Source: JABMNT01 sp048262255
Lineage (GTDB): Bacteria; Pseudomonadota; Alphaproteobacteria; Rhodospirillales; Casp-alpha2
Reading direction: 5' to 3'
Length of the DNA: 64,000 nucleotides
Assembly: GCA_048262255.1 (NCBI GenBank)
Contig: JBLXFH010000002.1
Coordinates: forward strand, 62,001 to 126,000
Of the stretch, positions 9,397 through 18,334 are shown piece after piece (the first letter of the stretch is position 1; every line of letters begins with the position of its first letter). Under the pieces are notes generated by a model. The model was not told the origin of the DNA. It made no database searches and worked only from the letters and a program-made list of their open reading frames with translations. Both the position numbers and the translations under genes were made by a program.

Positions 9397-9594
9397 TCGG
9401 TGCGCGGTGCCTATTGTCCCGGAGCAAGTCCATCAATGAGACAGATAATGGCTTGGTCGGAAATATATAATCGCTGAAAATGCACATAATTGTGCGAAAG
9501 CAGAGCAATCTCATATAAGATCAAAACCAGCTAATTTTATTGCTTCATTTGTGGACTCGACTGGCATCCACGGCTTGCTGACGGAGGTAGAGGT

Positions 9595-10947
9595 TTGACT
9601 GTAAACCCGGAGCTCGTTTCCCTGGTCGTCATCGCTCTGGCTGCCTTAATCACCGGCATCATCTTCACGCGGTTTCGCCAGCCTGCTCTGGTCGGCTACA
9701 TCCTGATCGGCGTGGCTTTGGGGCCGTCAGGGGCCGGTCTGATCGAAAACCGTGAGAGCATCTCTTTTTTGGCGGAACTCGGTGTTTTACTGCTCCTTTA
9801 CTTTGTCGGCATGGAACTCAGCCTGCGCGGGTTTCGCGCCGTCTGGCTGGTTGCAACGCTGACCGCCTTGCTGCAAATTGCGGCTGCGGTCGGGATCATG
9901 ACGCTGGTATCTCGGTTCACCGGCTGGTCGACAGGCACGGCCATTTTGCTCGGGTTCGTGGTCGCCGTCAGCAGCACCGCGGTCGCCATCAAAATGCTCC
10001 AGAACTTGAACATCCTGCAAACACAGGTCGGACAGTTGTCCGTCTCTATTCTGATCGCACAGGATCTGGCGATTGTGCCGATGATGTTGATCACGACCGC
10101 CGTCGCCGGCAACGAAGCGCGGATTGAGGACCTGTTCAAGATCGCCCTGTCCTTCCTGTTGCTCATCGGATTGGTCTGGTTTCTCGGCAGGCGGCAGAAA
10201 GTCAAACTGCCCCTTTCGGATGTTCTCGCCACATCCCTCGAACTCAGGCCAATATACGGTCTTGTGATTTGTTTCGGGGCAGCCCTGATCACGGCGCTTC
10301 TCGGACTGACTGCGGCATATGGAGCGTTTTTAGCCGGGCTTCTGGTCGGCAACAGCAGCGCACGGCGAACCATAGGGCGCAGTGTACAGCCCTTTCAAAG
10401 CGTCTTGATCATGGTTTTTTTCGTCTCTATCGGCTTGCTGATCGACCTTCATTTTGTCTGGGATAACCTGAGCCAGGTTTTGCTGATCATTTTCATTATC
10501 ACTGTTGTTAAAACAGGTCTCAATGTCGGCATTTTGATCCTGTTGCGCGAACCCTGGCCGCATGCCTTTATTTCCGGCGTGATGCTGGCCCAGATCGGCG
10601 AGTTTTCCTTTCTGCTTGGTGCCGCAGGCCGGAGCCTCAACCTGATCAGTGAGGATGAGTTTCAACTGGTTGTGACCGTCACCGTCCTGTCGCTGGTCAT
10701 AAGCCCTATCTGGCTGATTACGGCACGCCGTTTATTGCGCATTGCCCTGAGCGGCGCGACCTCGGCGCAACAGGCCTTCTCGCAACTACAGGAAGGCGGT
10801 TTGCAGGCCCTTTGGCTGGCGGCAAGAAGCCGGGTGATGCCCATGCAACTTGCGCTGCGGGTTCTGGGCCGACCGAAACGTAAACCCTTTTTTCGCAGCC
10901 GGTCCGTCAACTCGCCGCCAGAACAAAAACCGATAAACCCTGAATGA
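9595..10947 (+). CDS. CPA2-family cation:proton antiporter (KefB/GerN-like membrane domain)
   Basis: 450 residues, almost entirely hydrophobic, with about 12 spans and then a basic cytoplasmic tail rich in arginine. The Na_H_exchanger fold is supported by segments such as GYILIGVALGPSG, VAVSSTAVAIKML and GAFLAGLLVG. There is no TrkA-N/RCK domain, so it lacks the usual nucleotide gating module of KefB/KefC. The start is TTG at 9595, chosen because GGAGGT sits 6 bases upstream and no ATG is near. The probable role is Na+ or K+ efflux in exchange for protons. Confidence 0.85.
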   Translation: MTVNPELVSLVVIALAALITGIIFTRFRQPALVGYILIGVALGPSGAGLIENRESISFLAELGVLLLLYFVGMELSLRGFRAVWLVATLTALLQIAAAVGIMTLVSRFTGWSTGTAILLGFVVAVSSTAVAIKMLQNLNILQTQVGQLSVSILIAQDLAIVPMMLITTAVAGNEARIEDLFKIALSFLLLIGLVWFLGRRQKVKLPLSDVLATSLELRPIYGLVICFGAALITALLGLTAAYGAFLAGLLVGNSSARRTIGRSVQPFQSVLIMVFFVSIGLLIDLHFVWDNLSQVLLIIFIITVVKTGLNVGILILLREPWPHAFISGVMLAQIGEFSFLLGAAGRSLNLISEDEFQLVVTVTVLSLVISPIWLITARRLLRIALSGATSAQQAFSQLQEGGLQALWLAARSRVMPMQLALRVLGRPKRKPFFRSRSVNSPPEQKPINPE

Positions 10948-11009
10948 TGCGTTTTATCTCTACCTGATTGCTAACCGAACCCCGTAGGCACCCAAACAAC
11001 ACGTTGTCG

Positions 11010-11462
11010 TCAGTCATCATCCTTGTCGACAAAAGGAAAATCGACTTCGGTGTAGGGCCATGAGACACGATAGACTTTTTGCTCTCCTGTATCGATTTGC
11101 CCATCCTCATATTTTTCGAGCGTAGTCGCCAGGATCCCGCTGACAAATTTGTTGGTGACGCTGCGGATCAGTTCCGTGTCATGTAAATAATCACGGGAAT
11201 ACAGAATTTCGTTCAGGTCGTGCCGGTGTTTATGCACGAACGCCAGAAGTTGGGAGATCATCTGGTCCGAACTCAAATAGGTCGGCAGATGGGCAACGGT
11301 TTCTTTCAAAACCAGATAGACGAGGTTTGCTTCGGGTTCAACCCGCGGGTCCTGCTCGATCTTTTCAACCAGATTGGTGAAATAACCGGCGCGTTCTCCA
11401 TCAAGGCGTGCAAGTACGGGTTCGAGTATCTTCCGATGTAGCATACACCTGATATTATTCAC
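11010..11462 (-). CDS. conserved hypothetical protein
   Basis: 150 residues (GTG start) or 144 residues if translation begins at ATG 11444, which has AGG only a few bases upstream. I do not recognise the family. It is predicted mostly alpha-helical with no signal peptide or membrane span, and it has an acidic C-terminus ending in four D/K-D residues. It lies between the antiporter (convergent) and the universal stress gene (same strand, 44 bases upstream), so it may be the second gene of a stress operon. Confidence 0.6.
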   Translation of the reverse strand: MNNIRCMLHRKILEPVLARLDGERAGYFTNLVEKIEQDPRVEPEANLVYLVLKETVAHLPTYLSSDQMISQLLAFVHKHRHDLNEILYSRDYLHDTELIRSVTNKFVSGILATTLEKYEDGQIDTGEQKVYRVSWPYTEVDFPFVDKDDD

Positions 11463-11506
11463 TTATCGGCGTGCGTCCAGAAAAACCGACGCGGACTTTC
11501 CCGACT

Positions 11507-12370
11507 TTAATGCGCCATAAACAGGGGCAACGGTGAATTATCAAGGACGTGGCTGGTCACTCCACCCAAAATCAATTGCCGCATCCGGCTATGGGTATAG
11601 GCCCCCATCACGATCATATCCGCACCCACCGAACGCGCTTCCTTCAACAGGTCTTCACCAACGGAAGTCCCGGTTTTGGCAAGCGTATGGGCCGAACATT
11701 TTATACCGTGATAGGCCATATATTCGAGAATACCTGTGCTGGACTGGCCGATCGTCCGTGGCCCCTCAATCGTAAATACAGTGACTTCATCAGCGTTTTT
11801 GAGAAAAGAAAGAGCGCTGGAGACGGCGCGGGCCGACTGGGCGCTGCCATTCCAAGACACAACGACCTTGCGGCCAATTTCACCCATGCCGCCGGGCGGC
11901 GCCACCAGAACCGGGCGCCCTGTTTCAAAAAGAGCTGCGTTCAGCACAAGCGTATGCCCGGCCTCAACTTCGGCATCTGGCCTGGAAACGACAATCAGGT
12001 CTGAAACACGCCCGAACTGGGCAACCACATCGTCTTCCCGGCCACTGGCTTCTACCCATGACACGCTGAACCCAGCGGATGCGGGCTCAAGGCTCTGAAT
12101 GGCCGAGGTTTCAGAAACGCAGGCATCAAAATGCGCCCGGGCCCGTTTCGCGCGGTTGTCGGATTCTTCTTCAGCAAGACGGGTCATGTCATCAATCATG
12201 CTGACCGACATACCTTCCCCCAGCAAAGGAATGGTTTCCCGCGGGTCGGCTTTGACATGCAGAACATTCAGATGCGCATCCATATCCTTCGCCAATCGAA
12301 AAGCAGAATCCAACAAGGCCTTTGAGCCTGAAGCGCCATTTGCAGAAACAAGAACTGTACGCATTGCCAT
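11507..12370 (-). CDS. universal stress protein, tandem UspA domains
   Basis: 287 residues from ATG 12370 (GAGGAG 6-8 bases upstream); the frame extends to 12430, but those extra 20 residues have no ribosome-binding site. The N-terminal half begins RTVLVSANGASGSKALLD and the C-terminal half begins VVVSWNGSAQSARAV, so two Usp domains are fused. The second carries the nucleotide-binding GAYTHSRMRQLILGGVTSHV loop, a close match to the UspA G-2x-G-9x-G(S/T) signature. This is a cytoplasmic stress protein, probably ATP-binding. The N-terminal domain lacks an obvious complete version of that loop. Confidence 0.85.
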   Translation of the reverse strand: MAMRTVLVSANGASGSKALLDSAFRLAKDMDAHLNVLHVKADPRETIPLLGEGMSVSMIDDMTRLAEEESDNRAKRARAHFDACVSETSAIQSLEPASAGFSVSWVEASGREDDVVAQFGRVSDLIVVSRPDAEVEAGHTLVLNAALFETGRPVLVAPPGGMGEIGRKVVVSWNGSAQSARAVSSALSFLKNADEVTVFTIEGPRTIGQSSTGILEYMAYHGIKCSAHTLAKTGTSVGEDLLKEARSVGADMIVMGAYTHSRMRQLILGGVTSHVLDNSPLPLFMAH

Positions 12371-12477
12371 TTTATGCTCCTCAATTGCTAAATCTTTTAA
12401 TTGGGGCAAGTATAACACATCGCCTATCAATAATGATAGTTCTTCAATAAAAACAAATAAATAGACAGAGTTTGGCG

Positions 12478-13506
12478 CTACAGCCCCAGCTGCTTGCGCG
12501 CCATCATTAGCGTGTCTTTCTTAGGCCCGGAACTGTCGACCGGATGCCAGTCAATCGTCCCCAGATCAATCCCCAATTGACGCTTGATGACGGTTTCCGT
12601 CACATCAGAAACGTTGTTCTGTCGCGCGGCAATGCGTTGCGCCCGCACGTCCGGCGGGGCGTCGACCCAAAGCCCCTCAAGCGGCACATTCATTTTCCGG
12701 GCCACCGTTTCAACCCCGGCCCGCTGTTCGGGTCTGGCAAAAACCGCATCCGCAATGACCGGATAGCCCTGTTCCAGTGCTTTTGTTAATTCCTCATAAA
12801 ACAGCTTGTATGTTTGTGTATCGGCCTCGCGGGTATATCCATGCGAGCGCAACCGTTCGGACAGTTTAACCCCCATCATGCGCTTGCGCACCACATCCGT
12901 ACGCACGACCCGGGCCCCGACAGCGCAATCGAACAACGGTGCCAGTTCCCTTGCCGTCCTTGATTTACCACCCCCCGACAAACCGCCAACGGCAACAATC
13001 CGGGGCTGTCTGATGTTATCCATAAATCCTGCCGGTGGGGATGACTTGTCTTTCTGAGCCGCCATAAACCACGATAGGGCGGATAATGTTTCAGGCGCGT
13101 CCAATACACTACCCGTTACATCAAAGTACCGGTTGAACAGAATGTTCGCCTCTTTCCGAAATCCACGTTCTTTTATTTCAACAAGCACACCGGAAAGATC
13201 CGCAACAATATCAAGGGGAACGGCGTCAGTTGCTTTTCCAGCGCGCTCCAGACGGACCGACTGATCCGCTGCCACGCGTATGTTTTGCAGGCTCAGTTGC
13301 CTGCCGCATAACCGGACGCAACCCGCCTCCAAGCGCTGTTCCAGCATAGACCGGGAAACGTCGCCCATAATCTTCGAGAGCCCTTCAGCATCTGTCTCTA
13401 TCGGTGCATGGATATGGCTTTCGGCGATCATCTCCGCCACGTCTTCCATCAGGAACCGCCCAAGACGACCGGAACTGGCCAACAGATCCAATGTCGTGCC
13501 AGTCAT
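12478..13506 (-). CDS. P-loop kinase with truncated, degenerate aminoglycoside-phosphotransferase half
   Basis: 342 residues. The C-terminal half (about 165-342) is a zeta-toxin/AAA_33-type P-loop kinase with Walker A GLSGGGKS at 175-182 and family residues RTDVVRKRM. The N-terminal 150 residues align by eye with the second half of the APH domain in the usual ~520-residue bifunctional proteins. Here the catalytic HGD is replaced by CGR (67-69), while the metal-binding Asn survives (N75 in LSLQN). The APH N-lobe is absent, and no upstream frame supplies it (the next gene starts 80 bases away). The kinase half looks intact; the phosphotransferase half should be inactive. Confidence 0.75.
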   Translation of the reverse strand: MTGTTLDLLASSGRLGRFLMEDVAEMIAESHIHAPIETDAEGLSKIMGDVSRSMLEQRLEAGCVRLCGRQLSLQNIRVAADQSVRLERAGKATDAVPLDIVADLSGVLVEIKERGFRKEANILFNRYFDVTGSVLDAPETLSALSWFMAAQKDKSSPPAGFMDNIRQPRIVAVGGLSGGGKSRTARELAPLFDCAVGARVVRTDVVRKRMMGVKLSERLRSHGYTREADTQTYKLFYEELTKALEQGYPVIADAVFARPEQRAGVETVARKMNVPLEGLWVDAPPDVRAQRIAARQNNVSDVTETVIKRQLGIDLGTIDWHPVDSSGPKKDTLMMARKQLGL

Positions 13507-13586
13507 CTATCAGTCGTTCTTTTCACCAATCGCATGTCTTTTCCACTTAAAGGAACCAACCGGTCGCTCGGTTGCAGGGCTTGCTC

Positions 13587-14519
13587 TCAGTTGTTCGGTT
13601 TTGGTTCCCGAAAAACCTCTTTATTTTCAGGGAGCCCATCCGGATCCTGATGAACAATCACTTCGGCATTGGGAAATGCATCGGCGACCATCAGCTCAAC
13701 CCGATCCGCGATTTTGTGAGCTTCATGCAGCTTCATCTGCCCATCAAGCTCAAGATGCAGTTGGATAAACACCTGGGTCCCGGAAGATCGGGTCCGCAAA
13801 TCATGCATACCCAGAACGCCCGGATCACCAATAACAATTTCACGAATTTTCTGACGGTCTTCATCAGGCAATTCACGGTCCATTAAAACCTGAAAAGCCT
13901 CGGCCCCGATTTGCCAGGCGGTATAGACGATATAGGCAGCGATGGCGATGGCGAACAGGGGGTCGACGAGAGGCAAATCAAACTGACTGACCAGATACAA
14001 CGACAGAATAACACTGGCGTTAATCATCACGTCGCCCTGATAATGGAGGGAATCGGCGCTGATCGCCAACGATCCCGAACGCTTCACCACATAACGCTGG
14101 AACACAACCAGCCCAACGGTCAGAACGATTGAAAGAACCATGACAAAATAGCCGACCTGTGTCTGCAGCAGCATTTTCGGGTTCAGCAGCCGCTCGGCGG
14201 CTTCAATCAGCAAAAACAGGGCAGAGCCCGTGATGAAAGCCGACTGGGCCAGTCCGGCAAGCGCCTCCGCCTTGCCATGGCCAAAACGATGCTCGCGGTC
14301 AGCCGGCTGGAGGGAGTGTCGCACTGCCAGCAAATTGACGAGGCTGGCTGCCGCATCCAGAAAAGAGTCAATTAGGGTCGATAGCAGGCTGACAGAGTCC
14401 GTAACCATCCAGGCGTAGAGTTTGCTTACAATCAGAATGCTGGCGACCAGAACCGACGCATAGGTTGCCCATCGCATGAGCTTTCCGGAATCGGCATCTG
14501 AAAAACCGTTCGGTGTCAC
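13587..14519 (-). CDS. fieF: cation diffusion facilitator, FieF-type zinc/iron exporter
   Basis: 310 residues: six membrane spans then a cytoplasmic C-terminal domain. The first-site DxxxD appears in STLIDSFLDAAAS, the conserved loop HRFGHGKAEALAG follows, and the second half of the metal site is HxxxD in SLHYQGDVMIN. The C-terminal dimerisation/metal-binding domain (MDRELPDEDRQKI onward, with MHDLRTR) is complete. It exports Zn2+ or Fe2+ in exchange for protons. Its ATG overlaps the pdxH stop by 4 bases, indicating translational coupling. Confidence 0.87.
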   Translation of the reverse strand: MTPNGFSDADSGKLMRWATYASVLVASILIVSKLYAWMVTDSVSLLSTLIDSFLDAAASLVNLLAVRHSLQPADREHRFGHGKAEALAGLAQSAFITGSALFLLIEAAERLLNPKMLLQTQVGYFVMVLSIVLTVGLVVFQRYVVKRSGSLAISADSLHYQGDVMINASVILSLYLVSQFDLPLVDPLFAIAIAAYIVYTAWQIGAEAFQVLMDRELPDEDRQKIREIVIGDPGVLGMHDLRTRSSGTQVFIQLHLELDGQMKLHEAHKIADRVELMVADAFPNAEVIVHQDPDGLPENKEVFREPKPNN

Positions 14520-15118
14520 GGGTAGAGTTTCTCCATTTTCCAGTCCCCATCCTGCAGCCGGTAGACGCTCCGGTCATGCAGCCGAAAACTTTGCTCCTGC
14601 CAGAACTCGATACGGTTCGGGTTGAGACGAAACCCCGACCAGAAATCGGGGCGTGGCACCTCGCCGATATTGAACTGGGCTGTATATTTGGCGATCCGCG
14701 CTTCAAATTCAAAACGGCCTTCCATGGGCTGTGATTGTTTGGAAGCCCAGGCACCAATCCGGCTGGCCCGTGCGCGCGAGGCAAAATAGGCGTCGGCTTC
14801 CTCATCACTGATCCGACTGACCGGGCCTTCAATGCGAATTTGTTTGTCCATGGACTTCCAGTGAAAACAGAGCGCAGCATTCGGGTTTTTCGCCAGTTCA
14901 CCGCCTTTGCGGCTGCTCAGGTTTGTATAAAAATCAAACCCCTGTTCCCCCGCACCTTTCAACAAAACCATCCGGACAGACGGAATCCCGTCTGCCGTTG
15001 CGGTCGCCAATGCCATGGCTTCCGCATTGGCCGGCTCTTTCGAGCGCGCCTCTTCCAGCCATTCATTGAACTGCTTTAAAATTGCGCCAAAAGGAGTGAT
15101 TGACATCATAGTCGACAC
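14516..15118 (-). CDS. pdxH: pyridoxamine/pyridoxine 5'-phosphate oxidase
   Basis: 200 residues, the usual length. This FMN enzyme converts pyridoxamine or pyridoxine phosphate to pyridoxal phosphate. Family landmarks are SVRMVLLKG, FYTNLSSRKGGEL, the FMN/PLP site around ALCFHWK, and the C-terminal block RPDFWSGFRLNPNRIEFWQ ending in KMEKLYP. It is first in a pair with the metal exporter, by overlap. The divergent neighbour is the glycine-zipper lipoprotein. Confidence 0.95.
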   Translation of the reverse strand: MSTMMSITPFGAILKQFNEWLEEARSKEPANAEAMALATATADGIPSVRMVLLKGAGEQGFDFYTNLSSRKGGELAKNPNAALCFHWKSMDKQIRIEGPVSRISDEEADAYFASRARASRIGAWASKQSQPMEGRFEFEARIAKYTAQFNIGEVPRPDFWSGFRLNPNRIEFWQEQSFRLHDRSVYRLQDGDWKMEKLYP

Positions 15119-15330
15119 GCTTTCATTGCCATAATATCTCCATATTTCCTGCCTATTGGCAATGGAATGGTAAATGCAATCCCATATTTATCCTGAACAC
15201 CGGACCGGGTCCATAACGCAGGTGGGGATTGATGAACCGTAACAGATGTTTTGTTGGATAACCGTAAACGCTATCTTTATCAACGCCACGCGATTTATGA
15301 TACGTGGAAAAATATGAGGAATATTTACGA

Positions 15331-15819
15331 ATGCTACGCCTGAATTCTTACAAACGTTTTTCCGCTGTTCTGATCCTGACAGCTACCTTAAGCGCCTGCC
15401 AGTCTGCGCAGGATGCTCCGAAACAAACCGTAGGTACGCTACTGGGCGCCGGCGTTGGCGCCCTTGTCGGCTCGCAACTGGGTGGCGGCAAAGGAAAGAT
15501 GGCGGCGATGGTTGTCGGCACCCTTGGCGGTGCCTATCTGGGCAGTGAAGTCGGCAAATCGCTGGATGCCGCTGACCGGCTGATGATGGAGAAAAACGCC
15601 CAAAAAAGCCTCGAGTACTCGAAAGTCGGCACGGCGACCGCCTGGAAAAACCCCGATAGTGGCAATTCCGGTACCTTCAAGCCAACACGCACCTATGCCG
15701 CCACGTCCGGGGCAACCTGCCGTGAATACGAATCGACCATTTATGTGGACGGCAAAGAAGAAACCGCCACCGGTACGGCCTGCCGCCAACCCGATGGGAC
15801 CTGGAAAATATCCAGCTGA
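15331..15819 (+). CDS. outer-membrane glycine-zipper lipoprotein (17-kDa antigen-like)
   Basis: 162 residues from ATG 15331; a longer frame begins at 15304, but ATG 15331 has GAGGA upstream and gives a proper signal. A lipoprotein signal ends at the lipobox LSAC. It is followed by a glycine zipper (GTLLGAGVGALVGSQLGGGKG and GTLGGAYLGSEVG) typical of the Rickettsia 17-kDa surface antigen family, then a C-terminal region with two cysteines (TCREYE and TACRQPDGTWKI). It is probably anchored in the outer membrane with envelope-structural roles. Confidence 0.85.
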   Translation: MLRLNSYKRFSAVLILTATLSACQSAQDAPKQTVGTLLGAGVGALVGSQLGGGKGKMAAMVVGTLGGAYLGSEVGKSLDAADRLMMEKNAQKSLEYSKVGTATAWKNPDSGNSGTFKPTRTYAATSGATCREYESTIYVDGKEETATGTACRQPDGTWKISS

Positions 15820-15940
15820 GTTGCAACAACTAACGGAAATCTGTAGACGTTCAATCTGATATCGGGCCGCCCCGAATAGAGGATGGAACGCCTGCTCAGG
15901 CTATGCCATATTAGGCTATGACCACGTTTGGCAGATACGC

Positions 15941-16819
15941 ATGAACAACCCGTATAAAATTCTTGGCGTCAGCATTCATGCGACAGCGGCAGAGATCAAA
16001 ACCGCCTACCGCAAACTTGCCCGCGAACATCACCCCGACCTCGATAAAAACAGCACCGCTTCGGAAGAAAAATTCAAGGCCATCTCTAGTGCCTACAACA
16101 TTCTTTCAAACGACGTGACGCGCGGGCAATTCGACCGGGGCGAAATCACCGGTCTGGGTGCAAAAAATTCAGGTGGCACTCGGCCCAGGTCATCGAGGCC
16201 CGATTATGCCGACAGCCGCAACCGAACGGACTCAAACTCAAAAACCAGCCGTATGAATATAAAGGTCAACGGCGCTGACGTGGAATATAACCTGACCCTG
16301 GGTTTTCTCGATGCGGTCAAAGGCGGCGACAAATATATCAGCACGACCAATGGCACCCGACTCAAAGTAACTGTTCCCCCCGGCATTGAAAATGGCCGAA
16401 CCCTGCGTCTGAAAGGACAAGGCATGCCCGGCTTTGGCGGCGGCACGGCGGGAGATGCCATGGTCGACATCACCGTAAGCCCGGACCCCATGTTCCGGCG
16501 GGTCGAAACCGATATTCTGTTGGATTTGCCTGTGACGCTTCCAGAAGCTGTACTTGGCGCAAAAGTTCAGGTGCCGACCATTGACGGGATGGTCAGCCTG
16601 AGCGTGCCGCCCGCGTCCAACACAGGCACAATCCTGCGCCTGAAAGGCCGCGGATTGCCCCTTGCGAAAACGCCTGAGGGCGACCCGGCTCGGGGCGATC
16701 AATATGTGACACTGCAAGTGGTTTTGCCCAAAAAACAGGACAAGGAATTCACAGATTTTGTAAAAGCCTGGTCCGAAAAAAATGCTTATGACGTCTCGCG
16801 CAAGCGGGTCGACACCTAA
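15941..16819 (+). CDS. DnaJ-family co-chaperone (CbpA type)
   Basis: 292 residues. The J domain occupies residues 1-65 with the HPD motif needed to stimulate DnaK ATPase (REHHPDLDKN). A linker rich in S/N/R follows, then the DnaJ C-terminal substrate-binding domains (VTVPPGIENGRTLRLKGQG and the repeat LSVPPASNTGTILRLKGRG). There is no CxxCxGxG zinc finger, which makes it a CbpA-type rather than a DnaJ-type chaperone. It is convergent with the YihY gene (15 bases between). Confidence 0.88.
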   Translation: MNNPYKILGVSIHATAAEIKTAYRKLAREHHPDLDKNSTASEEKFKAISSAYNILSNDVTRGQFDRGEITGLGAKNSGGTRPRSSRPDYADSRNRTDSNSKTSRMNIKVNGADVEYNLTLGFLDAVKGGDKYISTTNGTRLKVTVPPGIENGRTLRLKGQGMPGFGGGTAGDAMVDITVSPDPMFRRVETDILLDLPVTLPEAVLGAKVQVPTIDGMVSLSVPPASNTGTILRLKGRGLPLAKTPEGDPARGDQYVTLQVVLPKKQDKEFTDFVKAWSEKNAYDVSRKRVDT

Positions 16820-16834
16820 GCGCGCCCCCCGGTC

Positions 16835-18124
16835 TTACTCTGGATTTTTCTCCAGCATCTCCATAATCGCTGGATTCAGTGCTGATTTCTGGGAATCTTT
16901 CAAATTATCCAACTGGCTTGCCAGTCGGCCCTGCCAAGTTTCTTCACCGCTCTCATGGGCCTGCTCTATATCTTCGTCACGCAGCCCCAGTTGCAGGGCC
17001 TGATAAAGATCATAAAGCGTAGCTTTTGCCAGATCCCGACTGAGAATCCAGCCCCCGTCTTCGGTACGTTCAACAAAATGGGCCTCTTTCAGAAAGCTTA
17101 AAACACGATCCGATGCCTGCTCGCCTGCCCCCAAACGGCCAAGCAATTCATTACGCGCCACCGTACCGTCCACGGCGGAGGCTTCATGAAGAATGTCGAG
17201 AATACGCAGACCGATGATCAGCCGGGGACCTGCATGCAGGGTCGCACCAACCGGCTTGCCGCCAGCACTTGCCCAATCCGACAATGACGCTGTCAAAACC
17301 CCGCCCAGCAGGACAACCGTCCACGACAAATACATCCAGACCAGAAAAATGGGCACGACGGAAAGCGCGCCGTAGATATTCTGATAGGTGGGAAAAGTCG
17401 CCACATACCAGCCAAACCCGTGCCGTAGCCCGGCAAACAGGACGCCCGCGGAAAGCCCACCGATGCATGCTGCCCTGAGAGCAACCGGGCGATTGGGTAT
17501 GGCAAGATAAAATATCGATAGCAGTACGATGATAATTACTGTCGGTACCGATTGGGTCAGCAGCCCCAGAGGACCTGTGAAAATATCGACGCCCAGCCAT
17601 TTTGTGGCAGCAAAAAAATAGGTCGAGAGCGAAAAACTGGCACCCAGCAGCAACGGCCCCAGTGTAATCATGGCCCAGAAGACCAACAGGCGCGGCACCA
17701 GAGCGCGCGGTTTTTCGACCCGGAAAATCGCGTTCAGATCGGCTTCAATCGTCCCCAGCAACAAAACGGACGTCGCCGCCAGGGCGATAATTCCCACAGC
17801 AGACAAGCCGGAAGTATTGGAAATAAAGGTATTAAAATAGTCCTGCATCGCTTCCGCCGACGAAGGCAGGAAATTTTGAAACAGGACATCCTGAAACTGT
17901 TCCTTTACCCCTTCAAAGACAGGGAAGGCAGCCAGCATGGAAAAAGCGATGGCGCTTAAGGGAACAACCGCCAGTAGAGACGTGTAACTAAGCCCCGCCG
18001 CCATACGCCACCCGCGGTCGCGCACGAAACGCTTCCAGACATACACGAGGAACGGCCTGAGATAGCTAAGATGCGCGATCGATTCCGCACGCCCCTTCGT
18101 CGCTGCCTGATCCGAATTTTCCAT
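16835..18124 (-). CDS. YihY/virulence factor BrkB family membrane protein
   Basis: 429 residues. The N-terminal 290 residues hold about six membrane spans with the YihY signature (GWRMAAGLSYTSLLAVVPLSA; later VLFAGLRHGFGWYVATFP and WMYLSWTVVLLGG). A C-terminal cytoplasmic domain of about 120 residues resembles a winged helix (LDILHEASAVDGTVARNELL). The family is formerly annotated as RNase BN, which is incorrect; its function is unsettled. It is transcribed divergently from fabI over a 210-base gap. Confidence 0.85.
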   Translation of the reverse strand: MENSDQAATKGRAESIAHLSYLRPFLVYVWKRFVRDRGWRMAAGLSYTSLLAVVPLSAIAFSMLAAFPVFEGVKEQFQDVLFQNFLPSSAEAMQDYFNTFISNTSGLSAVGIIALAATSVLLLGTIEADLNAIFRVEKPRALVPRLLVFWAMITLGPLLLGASFSLSTYFFAATKWLGVDIFTGPLGLLTQSVPTVIIIVLLSIFYLAIPNRPVALRAACIGGLSAGVLFAGLRHGFGWYVATFPTYQNIYGALSVVPIFLVWMYLSWTVVLLGGVLTASLSDWASAGGKPVGATLHAGPRLIIGLRILDILHEASAVDGTVARNELLGRLGAGEQASDRVLSFLKEAHFVERTEDGGWILSRDLAKATLYDLYQALQLGLRDEDIEQAHESGEETWQGRLASQLDNLKDSQKSALNPAIMEMLEKNPE

Positions 18125-18221
18125 ATTGTATTACCCCTGCGCCCGGTCCAAACCCATCATACAAAGCACAATTGGGACTTTGCAAACAGATCAGGATTGC
18201 ATATCCGGATGCCGGGCGTTG

Positions 18222-18234
18222 TTACAAATTGTAA
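18222..18234. repeat. 13-bp near-perfect palindrome upstream of fabI
   Basis: TTACAAATTGTAA is symmetrical apart from its central base and lies 100 bases before the fabI start, in the divergent yihY-fabI region. The half-site TTACAA recurs in the inverted repeat at 41288-41310. It may be an operator; no regulator is assigned. Confidence 0.3.
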
Positions 18235-18334
18235 TCTAAAGTGAACGCTGTAGTTTTTGCCATTTCCAGCGATTTGTGTACGATCTAACGTATTGATTCT
18301 CTGAATAAGAATAACCCGCAACACGAGGTAGCTG

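Noticed and set aside
9482..9495. GCACA-TAAT-TGTGC inverted repeat upstream of the antiporter
   Set aside because: Only 5-bp arms, likely by chance in a 198-base gap; not strong enough to call an operator.
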